Made by a program: the position numbers and the translations under genes. A stretch of 64,000 nucleotides of DNA, taken from NCBI GenBank assembly GCA_016711085.1, contig JADJTR010000007.1:124001-188000 (forward strand), written 5' to 3'. Source of the stretch: Phyllobacteriaceae bacterium. GTDB taxonomy: Bacteria > Pseudomonadota > Alphaproteobacteria > Rhizobiales > Rhizobiaceae. The notes beneath the pieces are model-generated. The model worked only from the letters and a program-made list of their open reading frames with translations, was not told the origin of the DNA and searched no databases. Below, in pieces: positions 16,106 through 25,187 of the stretch. Within the stretch, counting starts at the first letter, position 1. The number at the start of each line of letters is the position of its first letter.

Positions 16106-16459
16106 GACGCCAGCCAAGCAGGCCTGACGCGGCCGATCAAGTGGGACGATGGTCGCGGGGGCCGAAGCCATTGCCGGGACCGTCCGGCTTGGCGATCCTT
16201 GCCACCTGTAAACGAACGAACAGACAGGCGCCAACCCGACGACCAAGGCGATGTCGCATGGCCCTTTCAGGACAGGCGCTGCCCACGGCGGCGATGCCGC
16301 GGTGGCGCGAGGCAAAACCGGGTCGCAGCGAAGGCTACTCGTTTCACGGGCGGTTTCGAAACGAGGAGTATGGAGAATTCTTAGCCTCTTTGCCCACCAT
16401 CATTTCAAATGACCAATGCCAGCCTTGCAATTAATCAATCGATTGATTAAAAGGCGGTC
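16106..16459. other. Divergent intergenic region between CYTH and cecR
   Basis: No convincing gene. The last 80 bases become AT-rich and contain the palindrome at 16431-16450 that probably is the CecR operator. The 5' part should hold the promoter for the CYTH-CHAD pair, but no clear -35/-10 is recognisable by eye. Confidence 0.5.
16431..16450. promoter_or_regulatory. Perfect 20-bp palindrome, probable CecR operator
   Basis: TTAATCAATCGATTGATTAA is perfectly symmetric and ends nine bases before the cecR start codon. TetR-family repressors bind such sites and often regulate their own operon. The assignment is by position and symmetry. Confidence 0.75.
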
Positions 16460-17134
16460 ATGCCCGATGAACCCGTCACCGGTCCGGAAGCGACTCGCCA
16501 ATCCCTGATCGAATCCGGCCTGCGCCTGTTCGGCTCGAAGGGCTTTTCGGCGACATCGACGCGCGAAATCGCCGGCGAGGCGAAAGCCAATGTCGCCTCG
16601 ATCGCCTATCATTTCGGCTCGAAGGACGGGCTGCGCAAGGCGATCGCCGACACCATAGCCGCCACCATGCGCGGTGTCATCGATGGCGCGTTTGCCGAAC
16701 GCTTCGTCCTGCCGGAAGGCGACGCGCCGACGCGGCGCGAGGCGGCCAAGGCCGCCATCGCGACCGTCATCGACCGCATGGCGCGCTTCCTGCTGGCGAG
16801 CCCGATGGGCGCCTTGTTTCCCCGTTTCATCCTGCGCGAGATGACCGAACAGTCGGCCGCCTTCGACGCGCTCTATGGCGGCGTGTTCGAGCCGGTGCAT
16901 AAAAAGCTGTGCGCGCTTTTCGCCGAGGCGACAGGCGTGGAGGCGGAATCGGAAGAGACGCGACTCACGGTCTTCGCGCTGATCGGGCCGCTGCTCTATT
17001 TCCGCATCGGTGCGCCGGCGGTGCAAAGGCGCATGGGCTGGACCGGCTACGGGCCGGCGGAAGCGCGGAAAATCTCGACAACCGTGTCGCGGCTCGTCGC
17101 CGCGCGCCTCGACCAGAAAGACAAAACGTCATGA
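16460..17134 (+). CDS. cecR: TetR-family regulator, CecR type
   Basis: A 224-residue repressor. The N-terminal helix-turn-helix is LIESGLRLFGSKGFSATSTR followed by NVASIAYHFGSKDGLRKAIA. The C-terminal region (RMARFLLASPMGALFPRFILREMTEQSAAFD) matches the DUF1956 ligand-binding domain of E. coli CecR/YbiH. In E. coli CecR controls ybhGFSR, a membrane fusion protein plus ABC transporter linked to sensitivity to certain antibiotics. The same order follows here with four-base overlaps, and a perfect palindrome lies in front of the gene, so autoregulation is likely. Confidence 0.85.
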   Translation: MPDEPVTGPEATRQSLIESGLRLFGSKGFSATSTREIAGEAKANVASIAYHFGSKDGLRKAIADTIAATMRGVIDGAFAERFVLPEGDAPTRREAAKAAIATVIDRMARFLLASPMGALFPRFILREMTEQSAAFDALYGGVFEPVHKKLCALFAEATGVEAESEETRLTVFALIGPLLYFRIGAPAVQRRMGWTGYGPAEARKISTTVSRLVAARLDQKDKTS

Positions 17135-18078
17135 TGGAGTTCCTTTGCGCCATTCCGGTGATATCCGGACTGATCGCCGCCTGCGCGCCGGCTCCGCCGC
17201 TCGCCGTCGGCTATGTCGAAGGCGACTATGTGCTGATCGCGCCGATCGAGATGGCCGAGGTCAGGAGCCTTGCGGTCCGGCGCGGCGACCGTGTCGCGGC
17301 CGGGCAGGCGATCGCCGCGCTGGAGGATTCTGACGCGCGTTTCGCCGTCGCCGAAGCCGGCGCGGCGTTGGCCCAGGCCGAGGCGCAGCTCGCCAATCTG
17401 AAGCAGGGCCGCCGACCGGAGGAACTCGCCGTGCTCGATGCGGCGCGGCAATCGGCCGAGGCGGCGAAAAACGAGGCGGAACGCACCTTTGCCCGCATCG
17501 AGGACCTCAACAAACGCGGCATCGCCTCCCGCGCCGATCTCGACGCGGCGCGCACCCAGGTGGAGGTGAAGGCCGCGGCGCTGGCGCAGGCGGACGCCAA
17601 TCTGGCGGTGGCGAAGCTGCCGGCGCGCGCCGAGGAAATCCGCGCCAGCGAACAGGCGGTCGAGCGGGCGCGGGCAGCCGGAGACCAAGCGGCGTGGCGG
17701 CTATCGAAACGATCGCTTGCGGCGCCGGCGGCGGGCCGCGTCACCGACGTGATCCGCAATCCCGGCGACCTTGCCGGACCGACCGCGCCAATCCTGTCCC
17801 TGCTGCCGGACGGAGCGGTGAAGCTGCGGCTCTACGTGCCCGAAACGGTTTTGTCCTCGGTTGCACTGGGTGCGACGCTGGCGGTGCAATGCGACGGTTG
17901 CGGCGAAGGGTTGTCCGCGGTCGTGACCTATATCTCGCCCGATCCGGAATTCACGCCGCCGGTGATCTATTCGCTGGAGAACCGCCAAAAACTGGTCTTC
18001 CTCGTCGAGGCGCGGCCGGAAGGCGAGACGACGCGGCTGCAGCCCGGCCAGATCGTCGACGCGCGGATCGCGCCATGA
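17131..18078 (+). CDS. HlyD-family periplasmic adaptor (YbhG-like)
   Basis: A 315-residue membrane-fusion protein. The N-terminus (MMEFLCAIPVISGLIAACAP) is a signal/anchor with a Cys that could be lipidated. A biotinyl-lipoyl half (RSLAVRRGDRVAAGQAIAAL), a long coiled coil rich in Ala, Glu and Arg (about residues 65-190), the second lipoyl half and a beta-barrel (DGAVKLRLYVPETVLSSVALG) follow in the usual order. It should bridge the inner-membrane ABC transporter to an outer-membrane channel, not seen in this window. Both neighbouring junctions overlap by four bases, so the four genes are translated together. Confidence 0.85.
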   Translation: MMEFLCAIPVISGLIAACAPAPPLAVGYVEGDYVLIAPIEMAEVRSLAVRRGDRVAAGQAIAALEDSDARFAVAEAGAALAQAEAQLANLKQGRRPEELAVLDAARQSAEAAKNEAERTFARIEDLNKRGIASRADLDAARTQVEVKAAALAQADANLAVAKLPARAEEIRASEQAVERARAAGDQAAWRLSKRSLAAPAAGRVTDVIRNPGDLAGPTAPILSLLPDGAVKLRLYVPETVLSSVALGATLAVQCDGCGEGLSAVVTYISPDPEFTPPVIYSLENRQKLVFLVEARPEGETTRLQPGQIVDARIAP

Positions 18079-19001
18079 ACGGCGACAATGTCATCGCTGT
18101 CAGCGGACTGACCAAGGCCTATGGCGGACGCAAGGTCGTCGACGATGTGACGATGTCGGTCAAACGCGGCGAGATCGTCGGCTTCCTCGGGCCGAACGGA
18201 TCGGGCAAGACGACGACGATCCGCATGATGTGCGGGCTGCTGCACCCCGATTCCGGCGGCGGCAATGTACTCGGTTTCGACCTCGCCACCGAAGGCCTGA
18301 AGATCAAGCGCCAGGTCGGCTACATGACACAGCGCTTCTCGCTTTATTCCGACCTGACGATCGAGGAGAATCTGTATCTGGTGGCGCGCCTCTACGACAT
18401 GCGCCCGACCAGGGAGCATGTCGACAAGACGCTCGAGGACCTCGGCCTGACGTCGCGCAAAGGCCAGCTTGCCGGCACGCTGTCGGGCGGCTGGAAGCAG
18501 CGCCTGGCGCTCGCCGCCGCCATCATGCACAAGCCGCAATTGCTGCTTCTCGACGAGCCCACCGCCGGCGTCGATCCGAAGGCGCGGCGCGAGTTCTGGG
18601 ACGAGATTCACCTTCTCGCCGAGGGCGGGCTGACGGTGCTGGTCTCCACCCATTACATGGACGAAGCGGAACGCTGCCACACGATCCGCTACATCTCGTA
18701 TGGCAAGCTGCTCGCCGCCGGCACAGTCGATGAAGTGGTGGCGCAGGCCGGGCTGACCACCTTCGTCATCGAGGGACCTGACCTCACCCGCATCGCCATC
18801 GAACTGCGCGGCCTGCCGGGCGTCGAACAGGTCGCCCCCTTCGGCAATTCGCTGCATGTGGTCGGCTCGGACGCGATCATGCTCAACGAAACGCTTCGCC
18901 CCTATGACGACCGGCCTGGCTTGTCGGTGCGCCGCGGCGAAACCTCGCTCGAGGATGTGTTCATCCGCTTCATGAGCGCTTCCACGGACAACATGTCATG
19001 A
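18075..19001 (+). CDS. ABC transporter ATP-binding protein (YbhF-like, single domain)
   Basis: A 308-residue ATPase with Walker A GPNGSGKTT, Q-loop YMTQRFSLYSDLT, signature LSGGWKQRLALA, Walker B LLLLDEPTAGVDP and the switch His in STHYMDEAERC. The C-terminal ~80 residues form the extra domain of the daunorubicin-type exporters. E. coli YbhF has two ATPase domains in tandem, while this protein has one, so the complex would use two copies. It energises the permease encoded next, with which it overlaps by four bases. Confidence 0.88.
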   Translation: MNGDNVIAVSGLTKAYGGRKVVDDVTMSVKRGEIVGFLGPNGSGKTTTIRMMCGLLHPDSGGGNVLGFDLATEGLKIKRQVGYMTQRFSLYSDLTIEENLYLVARLYDMRPTREHVDKTLEDLGLTSRKGQLAGTLSGGWKQRLALAAAIMHKPQLLLLDEPTAGVDPKARREFWDEIHLLAEGGLTVLVSTHYMDEAERCHTIRYISYGKLLAAGTVDEVVAQAGLTTFVIEGPDLTRIAIELRGLPGVEQVAPFGNSLHVVGSDAIMLNETLRPYDDRPGLSVRRGETSLEDVFIRFMSASTDNMS

Positions 19002-20122
19002 CCTTTTTCTCGCTTCGGCGCTTCGGCGCCATGCTGGCCAAGGAATTCGTGCAGATGAAGCGCGACCGCATCACCTTTGCGATGATGCTGGGCGTGCCGC
19101 TGATGCAGCTGATCCTGTTCGGTTTCGCTATCAATTCGGATCCGAAAGGATTGCCGGCGGCGCTGGTGACGGCAAGTCAGGACCATTATTCGCGCGCCAT
19201 GATCCATGCGCTGGAGACGACCGGCTACTATCGCTTCGTGGCCCAGGCGGCGAGCGCGAGCGAAGCGGAAGCCATGATGGCGGCCGGCGAAGTGGTGTTC
19301 GTCGTCACCATTCCCTCCGATTTTCCCAAGAAGATCGGGCGCGGCGAAAAGGCGCAAATCCTCATCGAGGCCGACGCCACCGACCCCTCTGTCGCGTCGG
19401 GGGCGATCTCCACCTTGTCGACGGTTGTCGCCTCGGCGCTGGAGCGCGAGCGCGGGGCGGAATGGACACTGCCAAGGGGCGGCCTCGATGTCGTCGTTCA
19501 CCGCCGTTACAATCCGGAAGGCATCTCGCAATACAACATCGTGCCCGGCCTGCTCGGCGTCATCCTGCAGATGACGATGGTGATGATGACGGCGATGGCG
19601 CTGACGCGAGAGACCGAACGCGGCACGATGGAAAACCTGCTCGCCATGCCGGCGACGCCGATGGAGATCATGCTCGGCAAGGTCATCCCCTATCTCGTCG
19701 TCGGCGCGGTGCAGGTGATCGTTGTGCTCGTCGCGTCGAAGCTGCTGTTCGCGGTGCCTTTTGTCGGGCCGATGGGCTTGCTGCTGTTCTCCATCCTCGT
19801 CTTCGTGCTGGCGCTGGTCCTGCTCGGCTACACGATCTCGACGATGTCGGAGACGCAGATGCAGGCGATGCAGCTGACCTTCTTTTTCTTTCTGCCGTCG
19901 CTGCTGCTTTCCGGTTTCATGTTCCCGTTCCGCGGCATGCCGGGCTGGGCGCAGGCGATCGGCGAGATTTTCCCGCTGACGCATTTCCTGCGCGTCATCC
20001 GCGCCGTGATGCTGAAAGGCGCCGAGTGGCCGGCGATCTCGTGGGAAGTGTCGGTGCTGTTCCTGTTCGTGTTCATCTATGGCGGGCTGGCGCTGCTGCG
20101 CTTCCGGCGGACGCTGGATTGA
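18998..20122 (+). CDS. ABC-2 type permease (YbhS/YbhR-like)
   Basis: A 374-residue permease with one N-terminal helix, a large extracytoplasmic loop (about 50-175) and five C-terminal helices. The segment REVERGTMENLLAMP-like (here RETERGTMENLLAMPATPMEI) and FPLTHFLRVIRAVMLKG are hallmarks of the ABC-2 exporter family. E. coli has two permeases, YbhS and YbhR, but only one is encoded here, so a homodimer is likely. It completes the cecR-ybhGFS-like operon. The substrate is unknown; drugs or lipophilic cations are plausible. Confidence 0.87.
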   Translation: MTFFSLRRFGAMLAKEFVQMKRDRITFAMMLGVPLMQLILFGFAINSDPKGLPAALVTASQDHYSRAMIHALETTGYYRFVAQAASASEAEAMMAAGEVVFVVTIPSDFPKKIGRGEKAQILIEADATDPSVASGAISTLSTVVASALERERGAEWTLPRGGLDVVVHRRYNPEGISQYNIVPGLLGVILQMTMVMMTAMALTRETERGTMENLLAMPATPMEIMLGKVIPYLVVGAVQVIVVLVASKLLFAVPFVGPMGLLLFSILVFVLALVLLGYTISTMSETQMQAMQLTFFFFLPSLLLSGFMFPFRGMPGWAQAIGEIFPLTHFLRVIRAVMLKGAEWPAISWEVSVLFLFVFIYGGLALLRFRRTLD

Positions 20123-20196
20123 ACCAGACGCGATCGCCGATTGACCGTGCAGACGCCGACGCCTAGACCATCTGCGCAATTCCCGGAGGCAGAACC

Positions 20197-21180
20197 ATGC
20201 TCTCGCGCTTTTTCACCGGCGGCCGCCGTTCGTTCGATTCGCTCTCCGAGCAGGAGATCCTGGCGCTGGCGATCTCGTCGGAAGAGGACGACGCGCGCAT
20301 CTATCTCGCCTATGCCGACGGCTTGCGCGAGGAGTTCCCGGCCTCGGCGAAAATCTTCGAGGAGATGGCGGCCGAGGAGCACACGCATCGCGACCGCCTG
20401 ATCGACATGCACAAGCGCCGCTTCGGCGACACCATCCCGCTGATCCGCCGCGACCACGTGCTCGGCTATTATGAGCGCAGGCCCGACTGGCTGGTGCGGC
20501 CGCTCGGGGTGGAGAAGGCGCGGGCGCAGGCGGCCGAGATGGAGCGCGGCGCGGAGCGCTTCTATCACGCCGCGGCGCAGCGCACGTCCGACGCCGACAC
20601 GCGCAAATTGCTAGGCGAATTGGCGCTGATCGAAAGCGGCCACGAAAAGACGGCGCAGGCGCTGGAAGCCAAGCACGCGCCGGAAGGCGTGCAGCAGGAA
20701 GAGGCGGCGACCGAGCGGCGCCAGTTCATCCTCACCTATGTGCAGCCGGGTCTCGCCGGCCTGATGGACGGTTCGGTGTCGACGCTGGCGCCGATCTTCG
20801 CCACGGCCTTCGCCACACAGAACACCTGGACGACATTCCTGGTTGGCCTGTCGGCCTCGGTCGGCGCCGGCATCTCGATGGGCTTCACCGAAGCGGCGCA
20901 CGACGACGGCAAATTGTCGGGCCGCGGCTCGCCGATCAAGCGCGGCTTCGCCTCGGGCATCATGACCGCGCTCGGCGGCCTCGGCCACGCCCTGCCCTAT
21001 CTCATCCCGCATTTCTGGACGGCGACGAGCCTCGCGGCGATCATCGTCGTGGTGGAGCTGTTCGTCATCACCTGGATCCAGAACCGCTACATGGAGACGC
21101 CGTGGATGCGCGCGGCGCTGCAGGTGATCCTCGGCGGCACGCTGGTGTTCCTGGCCGGCGTGCTGATCGGCAACGCGTGA
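20197..21180 (+). CDS. mbfA: Membrane-bound ferritin, iron exporter
   Basis: A 327-residue protein that fuses an N-terminal rubrerythrin-type ferritin-like domain to a C-terminal VIT1-like iron transporter domain. The di-iron ligands are visible as SSEEDDARIY, EEMAAEEHTHRD, EMERGAERFYH and ALIESGHEKT. The membrane part starts LTYVQPGLAGLMDGSVSTLAPIFATAFA and has five hydrophobic segments. MbfA of rhizobia and agrobacteria exports iron and protects against iron and peroxide stress, usually under Irr control. No AT-rich Irr box is evident in the 74 bases upstream. A GGAGG ribosome site precedes the ATG. Confidence 0.9.
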   Translation: MLSRFFTGGRRSFDSLSEQEILALAISSEEDDARIYLAYADGLREEFPASAKIFEEMAAEEHTHRDRLIDMHKRRFGDTIPLIRRDHVLGYYERRPDWLVRPLGVEKARAQAAEMERGAERFYHAAAQRTSDADTRKLLGELALIESGHEKTAQALEAKHAPEGVQQEEAATERRQFILTYVQPGLAGLMDGSVSTLAPIFATAFATQNTWTTFLVGLSASVGAGISMGFTEAAHDDGKLSGRGSPIKRGFASGIMTALGGLGHALPYLIPHFWTATSLAAIIVVVELFVITWIQNRYMETPWMRAALQVILGGTLVFLAGVLIGNA

Positions 21181-21184
21181 GGCG

Positions 21185-21742
21185 TCAGCGCTTTTTCCTG
21201 GCGGGCGTGAATTCAAGACCGCGCCGGTCTTTTGGTTCCAGCCCGGCCCAAAGCGTGGCCAGAGGCGGTTCGGACAGCCAGTTCACGCGTTCGAGACCCA
21301 GCGATATTCCGTCGGCCCTGACCATGAAGGAGTCGGGATCGTCGCCCAGCACGGGTCCGCATCTCTTGACGTGAACTTCCGTCTCGATGGTAACGACACC
21401 GTTTACGCGATATCGCGCCGTGCCTGAGATCGTGTCGCCCCGGGCATCGCGCAATTCGAATGTTTCATCCCAGACAAGGGATTCCGAACGGATCGTCGAA
21501 ATCGTTCTTGCCGGCTCTTCTCCCAAATAGGCGCAGGGCGCGCATTCCGTATAGGCATGGCTGTTGAGATCACGAGATTTCGCATCGATTTTCGCCGCCA
21601 GTTCGCTCGCCATTTCGGCAAACGTCTTTTTCGGCGCGGGCGCCATCGGTGGCCTTTTCATCAGTGTATGCGGCTCGATACGCACATCCGACCCGCGGCG
21701 ATAGTGGCGCCACTCGATGGTCTTTTCGCATGGATCGGCCAT
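21185..21742 (-). CDS. Conserved-looking hypothetical protein
   Basis: A 185-residue soluble protein I do not recognise. It starts MADPCEKTIEWRHYRRGSDV with GGGAGGA upstream. A charged helical segment (FAEMASELAAKIDAKSRD, about residues 42-59) precedes a motif ECAPCAYLGEE with two cysteines. The rest is beta-rich (TISGTARYRVNGVVTIETEVHVKRCG). There is no signal peptide or membrane helix. It is convergent with mbfA, which ends five bases away. No neighbour indicates a role. Confidence 0.6.
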   Translation of the reverse strand: MADPCEKTIEWRHYRRGSDVRIEPHTLMKRPPMAPAPKKTFAEMASELAAKIDAKSRDLNSHAYTECAPCAYLGEEPARTISTIRSESLVWDETFELRDARGDTISGTARYRVNGVVTIETEVHVKRCGPVLGDDPDSFMVRADGISLGLERVNWLSEPPLATLWAGLEPKDRRGLEFTPARKKR

Positions 21743-21890
21743 CGAATTCCTCCCGCGTGCGAAATGAATATCTTAGGCTATCATGAAATACGACCCTGCG
21801 CGACGATAAACGCGGCGTTCACCGGCGATTCACTTCCCCCTGCTATGGTCACGTCATCGGAAGGGACTTCCGAAAAGGCGGAACAGGGAC

Positions 21891-22025
21891 ATGTTGAAAC
21901 GTTTGCGCGCCATCGTGCTGGCAACCAGGGAATTCGTGGCGCCGTCCTATCACCCGGAGCGCCACTACATGCGCGGACCGGGACCGGCCTGCGCGCGGCG
22001 TCAAAGCCAGGCATTCTTCGGCTGA
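21891..22025 (+). CDS. Possible small basic protein (44 residues)
   Basis: A short frame starting MLKRLRAIVLATREFVAPSY, continuing HPERHYMRGPGP and ending AFFG. It has a plausible but weak ribosome site (CAGGGAC) and a small inverted repeat, CGGAAG/CTTCCG, 19-33 bases upstream. Codon use is like that of its neighbours. It ends right where the convergent MOSC gene ends. It might be real, but nothing beyond composition supports it. Confidence 0.35.
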   Translation: MLKRLRAIVLATREFVAPSYHPERHYMRGPGPACARRQSQAFFG

Positions 22026-22655
22026 TCAGGGCTTGTCGATCTCGCCGCGCAAATAGGCGGCGAGTTTGCGGTGCAGCGGCGCCGACAGGTAACGGACCCG
22101 CGTTTCCGCCAAGATCCGCTTGAACGGATAGTTTTCCACCAGTTGCGCCAGAGTGACGTTTGCTCCGCCGTAAGCCATGCGCCCGAAGACGTCGCCCAGG
22201 CCGACATCGCCACCTTCCAACACCCGGAAATAGACGCCCGGCCGTCGCGCCGCCATGAAGCGGGCCGGCAGCTCCGGCACACCGACATGAGCGGCGAAGG
22301 TCGAGCAGGGAATGCGCGGGCTGGTGACCTCGAGCACGAGGCCGCCGCATGCGAAGCGCTCGCCGACGGCGACCGCGCCGCTCTCCAGCCCTTCGACCGT
22401 CAGGTTCTCGCCGAACAAGCCGTCGCGAAGGGATCGGCCGAGTTCGGCCTCCCAGAACGCGTAGTCCTCGCGGCTGTAAGCGTAGACCGCCTGGTCTTCG
22501 CCGCCATGATTGACCAGATCGACAATGTCGTCGCCTTCGAGGCCGAGACGTCCGACGGCGACCCGGCCGGAACGCGGGCGCTTGTCGATGCCAGAGGAAT
22601 TGGGCCGGCCGGCGACCGGAGACGCACGGCCGGTGTTGACGGAGAGGATTTTCAT
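22026..22655 (-). CDS. MOSC domain protein (YiiM-like)
   Basis: A 209-residue MOSC protein. Key features are the N-terminal MKILSVNTGRASP, the segment DLVNHGGEDQAVYAYSREDY, FGENLTVEGL, and SPRIPCSTFAAHVG with the conserved Cys that binds sulfur for molybdenum cofactor chemistry. Similar YiiM proteins reduce N-hydroxylated compounds. It is divergent from lepB with about 100 bases between. No other molybdenum cofactor gene is near. Confidence 0.85.
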   Translation of the reverse strand: MKILSVNTGRASPVAGRPNSSGIDKRPRSGRVAVGRLGLEGDDIVDLVNHGGEDQAVYAYSREDYAFWEAELGRSLRDGLFGENLTVEGLESGAVAVGERFACGGLVLEVTSPRIPCSTFAAHVGVPELPARFMAARRPGVYFRVLEGGDVGLGDVFGRMAYGGANVTLAQLVENYPFKRILAETRVRYLSAPLHRKLAAYLRGEIDKP

Positions 22656-22757
22656 GACAAAGGGCTAGTGCCGCGATCGCGGTCCGTCAAGGCGAAGGCG
22701 CGACGCATTTCGGCCGCAATCGCCGGGCCGGATCGCGTGGCAATCGGGGATCCATCA

Positions 22758-23483
22758 ATGCCGTCAGCCAAGACCGTTCTCCATAGCCTGTCCTTCGTCG
22801 CGCAAGTCGCCGCGATCGTCTTCGCGATGAAATCCTTCGCGGTCGCCTCGCACTACATCCCCTCGGAAAGCATGGTCCCGACGCTGGAGGTGGGCGACCG
22901 CATCGCGGTGATGAAATGGCCCTATGGCTACAGCCACCATTCGTTGATGATCGATCCGGGCGTTTCCGCGCCGACGGCCGACGGGCGCGTGTTTTCGTCC
23001 CTGCCGGCGCGCGGCGATGTCGCGGTTTTTACCCACCCGAGGAGCGGCGAGACGATGATCAAGCGGGTGATCGGCCTGCCGGGCGACCGCATCGCCCTCT
23101 ATCGCGGACGGCTGTTCATCAATGGCGCGTTGACGCCACGTATCGAACGCGCCGCCTACCGCTACCGTGAATACAAGGGCGGCGTGGCGGCGGTGACCCG
23201 CTATGACGAGACATTGCCGGGCGGGAAAACCCACGCCATCATCGAGCGCACCGATACCGGCTTCGCCGACGACATGGCGGAAGTCGCCGTTCCGGCCAAT
23301 CACCTGTTCATGATGGGCGACAACCGCGACAATTCCGCCGACAGCCGATTCACGCAGATGGGTTTCGTGCCGGTCGAAAACCTGCAAGGGCGCGCCGATT
23401 TGATCGGCTGGTCGCTTTATTCCTGCGCCGCCGAAGCGGGGCTGAAATGCGGCGAACGGCGCGCACTGACCGCCATCGATTGA
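22758..23483 (+). CDS. lepB: Signal peptidase I
   Basis: A 241-residue serine peptidase that removes signal peptides at the inner membrane. One N-terminal transmembrane helix is followed by the catalytic Ser38 (IPSESMVPTL), the catalytic Lys102 (MIKRVIGLPGDRI) and the box MGDNRDNSADSR. Four late cysteines and a short C-terminus complete it. The ATG at 22758 is chosen because the helix begins there; the frame upstream runs through the convergent MOSC gene. Many rhizobia encode more than one LepB. This copy is not beside rnc or era, so it may be a secondary one. Confidence 0.85.
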   Translation: MPSAKTVLHSLSFVAQVAAIVFAMKSFAVASHYIPSESMVPTLEVGDRIAVMKWPYGYSHHSLMIDPGVSAPTADGRVFSSLPARGDVAVFTHPRSGETMIKRVIGLPGDRIALYRGRLFINGALTPRIERAAYRYREYKGGVAAVTRYDETLPGGKTHAIIERTDTGFADDMAEVAVPANHLFMMGDNRDNSADSRFTQMGFVPVENLQGRADLIGWSLYSCAAEAGLKCGERRALTAID

Positions 23484-23484
23484 T

Positions 23485-24450
23485 TCAAGCCTCCAGCCCG
23501 TCGAACAGGGCCGTCGACAGATAGCGCTCGGCGAAGGACGGGATGATGACGACCATGCGCTTGCCGGCGTTTTCCGGCCGCGTTCCGACCCTGATCGCCG
23601 CGGTCAGCGCCGCGCCGGAGGAAATGCCGACCGGCACGCCTTCGAGGCGGGCGAGCAGGCGGGCATTGGCGAAGGCGTCGTCGTTGGCGACCTGGACGAT
23701 CTCGTCATAGATCGAACGGTCGAGGATGGCTGGCGCGAAACCGGCGCCGATACCCTGGATCTTGTGCGGGCCGGGCTGGCCGCCCGACAAAACCGGCGAG
23801 GCTTCCGGCTCGACCGCGACAATGTGGAGCCGCGGATTGCGGGCCTTCAACACCTGGCCGACGCCGGTGATGGTGCCGCCGGTGCCGATGCCGGAAATGA
23901 GGATATCGACCTTGCCGCCGGTATCGTTCCAGATTTCCTCGGCCGTGGTGCGGCGGTGGATGTCCGGATTGGCCGGGTTTTCGAACTGCTGAGGAATTAC
24001 AGCGTCGGGCAGGTCCTTGGCCAGTTCCTCGGCCTTGGCGATGGCGCCCTTCATGCCCTTCGGACCCTCGGTCAGGACAAGTTCCGCGCCCATGAATTTC
24101 AGCATCTTGCGCCGCTCGACCGACATCGTCTCCGGCATGGTGAGGATCAGGCGGTAGCCCTTGGCGGCGGCGGCGAAGGCGAGCGCGATGCCGGTGTTGC
24201 CCGAGGTCGGCTCGACCAGCGTCGTCTTGCCGGGCTTGATCTTGCCGGCGGCTTCCAGCGCCTCGATCATGGCGACGCCGATGCGGTCCTTGACCGACGC
24301 GATGGGGTTGAAGAATTCGAGCTTGGCCAGCAATTCGGCGACGACGTCGTTCTCGCGCGCGAACTTGTCGAGCCGCACCAGCGGCGTGTCGCCGATCGTG
24401 TCGGTGATCGAAGCGTAGATGCGGCCGCGGCCGGGTTTGCTGGCGGACAT
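23485..24450 (-). CDS. cysK: Cysteine synthase A (O-acetylserine sulfhydrylase)
   Basis: A 321-residue PLP enzyme that makes L-cysteine from O-acetylserine and sulfide. The PLP lysine is Lys54 in NPIASVKDRIG, the substrate loop is EPTSGNTGIALAF, and the phosphate-binding loop is SGIGTGGTITGVGQ. The motif EPEASPVLSGGQPGPHKIQG and the C-terminal FAERYLSTALFD are those of CysK. The ATG at 24450 has GGAG seven bases upstream. It ends one base after lepB, convergent, with no obvious terminator. Confidence 0.92.
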   Translation of the reverse strand: MSASKPGRGRIYASITDTIGDTPLVRLDKFARENDVVAELLAKLEFFNPIASVKDRIGVAMIEALEAAGKIKPGKTTLVEPTSGNTGIALAFAAAAKGYRLILTMPETMSVERRKMLKFMGAELVLTEGPKGMKGAIAKAEELAKDLPDAVIPQQFENPANPDIHRRTTAEEIWNDTGGKVDILISGIGTGGTITGVGQVLKARNPRLHIVAVEPEASPVLSGGQPGPHKIQGIGAGFAPAILDRSIYDEIVQVANDDAFANARLLARLEGVPVGISSGAALTAAIRVGTRPENAGKRMVVIIPSFAERYLSTALFDGLEA

Positions 24451-24575
24451 GTCAATCTCCCGTGTTTGGCGCGACGCTACCGCGAAGCTGGAGAAAAAAC
24501 GAGGCGGGATCGGGGTGAAACGACACGAAGCGCGGTCGTTTTTCCCGTAAACTCCCATCGAACCGGAAAATTGTT

Positions 24576-25187
24576 CTACGAAACCCGCGCCGCGATGGCC
24601 GCGGCCGCGCCGCCGAGAAAGCCGGCGGCGATGCGGCTCATCAGCTTCAAGGCCTTCGGCGTCTGCAGCAGGCCGCGGGCGCGGGCGGCAAGAAACAGAT
24701 AAGGCAGAATAACGGCCAGAAGCACCGCGGCGGTGAGCGCTGCCAGCAGAAGATAGTCGGCTAGGGCTACCGTCTCGAGGTCGACGATGGCCGGCAGGAG
24801 CGCGAGATAAAAAACCTTGGGATTGCCGAGCGTGACCGCGAGGCCGGAGACAAACGAAGCGAACAGCCCCTCGCCGCGTTCTGCCTCGACGCGGCCGATG
24901 CCGACGCCTCAGGTCCAGAATTTGTACGCCAGCCACAGGAGATAGGCGACGCCCATCCATTTGACGAGAAGAAAGGCCATGCCGAAGGCCTTGGCGACAA
25001 AGGCAAGACCGAGCACGGCGGCGGTCAGATAGGTGAGATCGCCGAGCACCAGACCGAGCGCCATGGGCAGGCTCGATTTCAGGCCGGCGCCAAGCGTGCG
25101 CGCCACCAGCGCAACGATGCCCGGACCGGGGATGGCGGCGGCGACGGCAAGCGCGCCGCAATAGGCGAGAAAACCGGAAAGAGTCAC
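24576..25187 (-). pseudogene. LysE-family exporter interrupted by an in-frame opal codon
   Basis: The reading frame encodes a 203-residue LysE/RhtB amino-acid exporter with six helices. The first 92 residues (MTLSGFLAYCGALAVAAAIP to WLAYKFWT, including the motif IPGPGIVALVARTLGAGLKSS) are followed by TGA at 24909-24911. In the same frame it then continues GVGIGRVEAERGEGLFASF, AVTLGNPKVLFYLALLP and three more helices to TAG at 24576, with no other damage. A single substitution of an Arg codon would explain it. The start is GTG at 25187, overlapping the stop of the upstream gene (GTGA). It is a recent mutation or a base-call error. Confidence 0.82.

Noticed and set aside
24909..24911. TGA as a selenocysteine codon in the LysE exporter.
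   Set aside because: No SECIS-like hairpin is evident just downstream, and the family has no Cys or Sec at this place.
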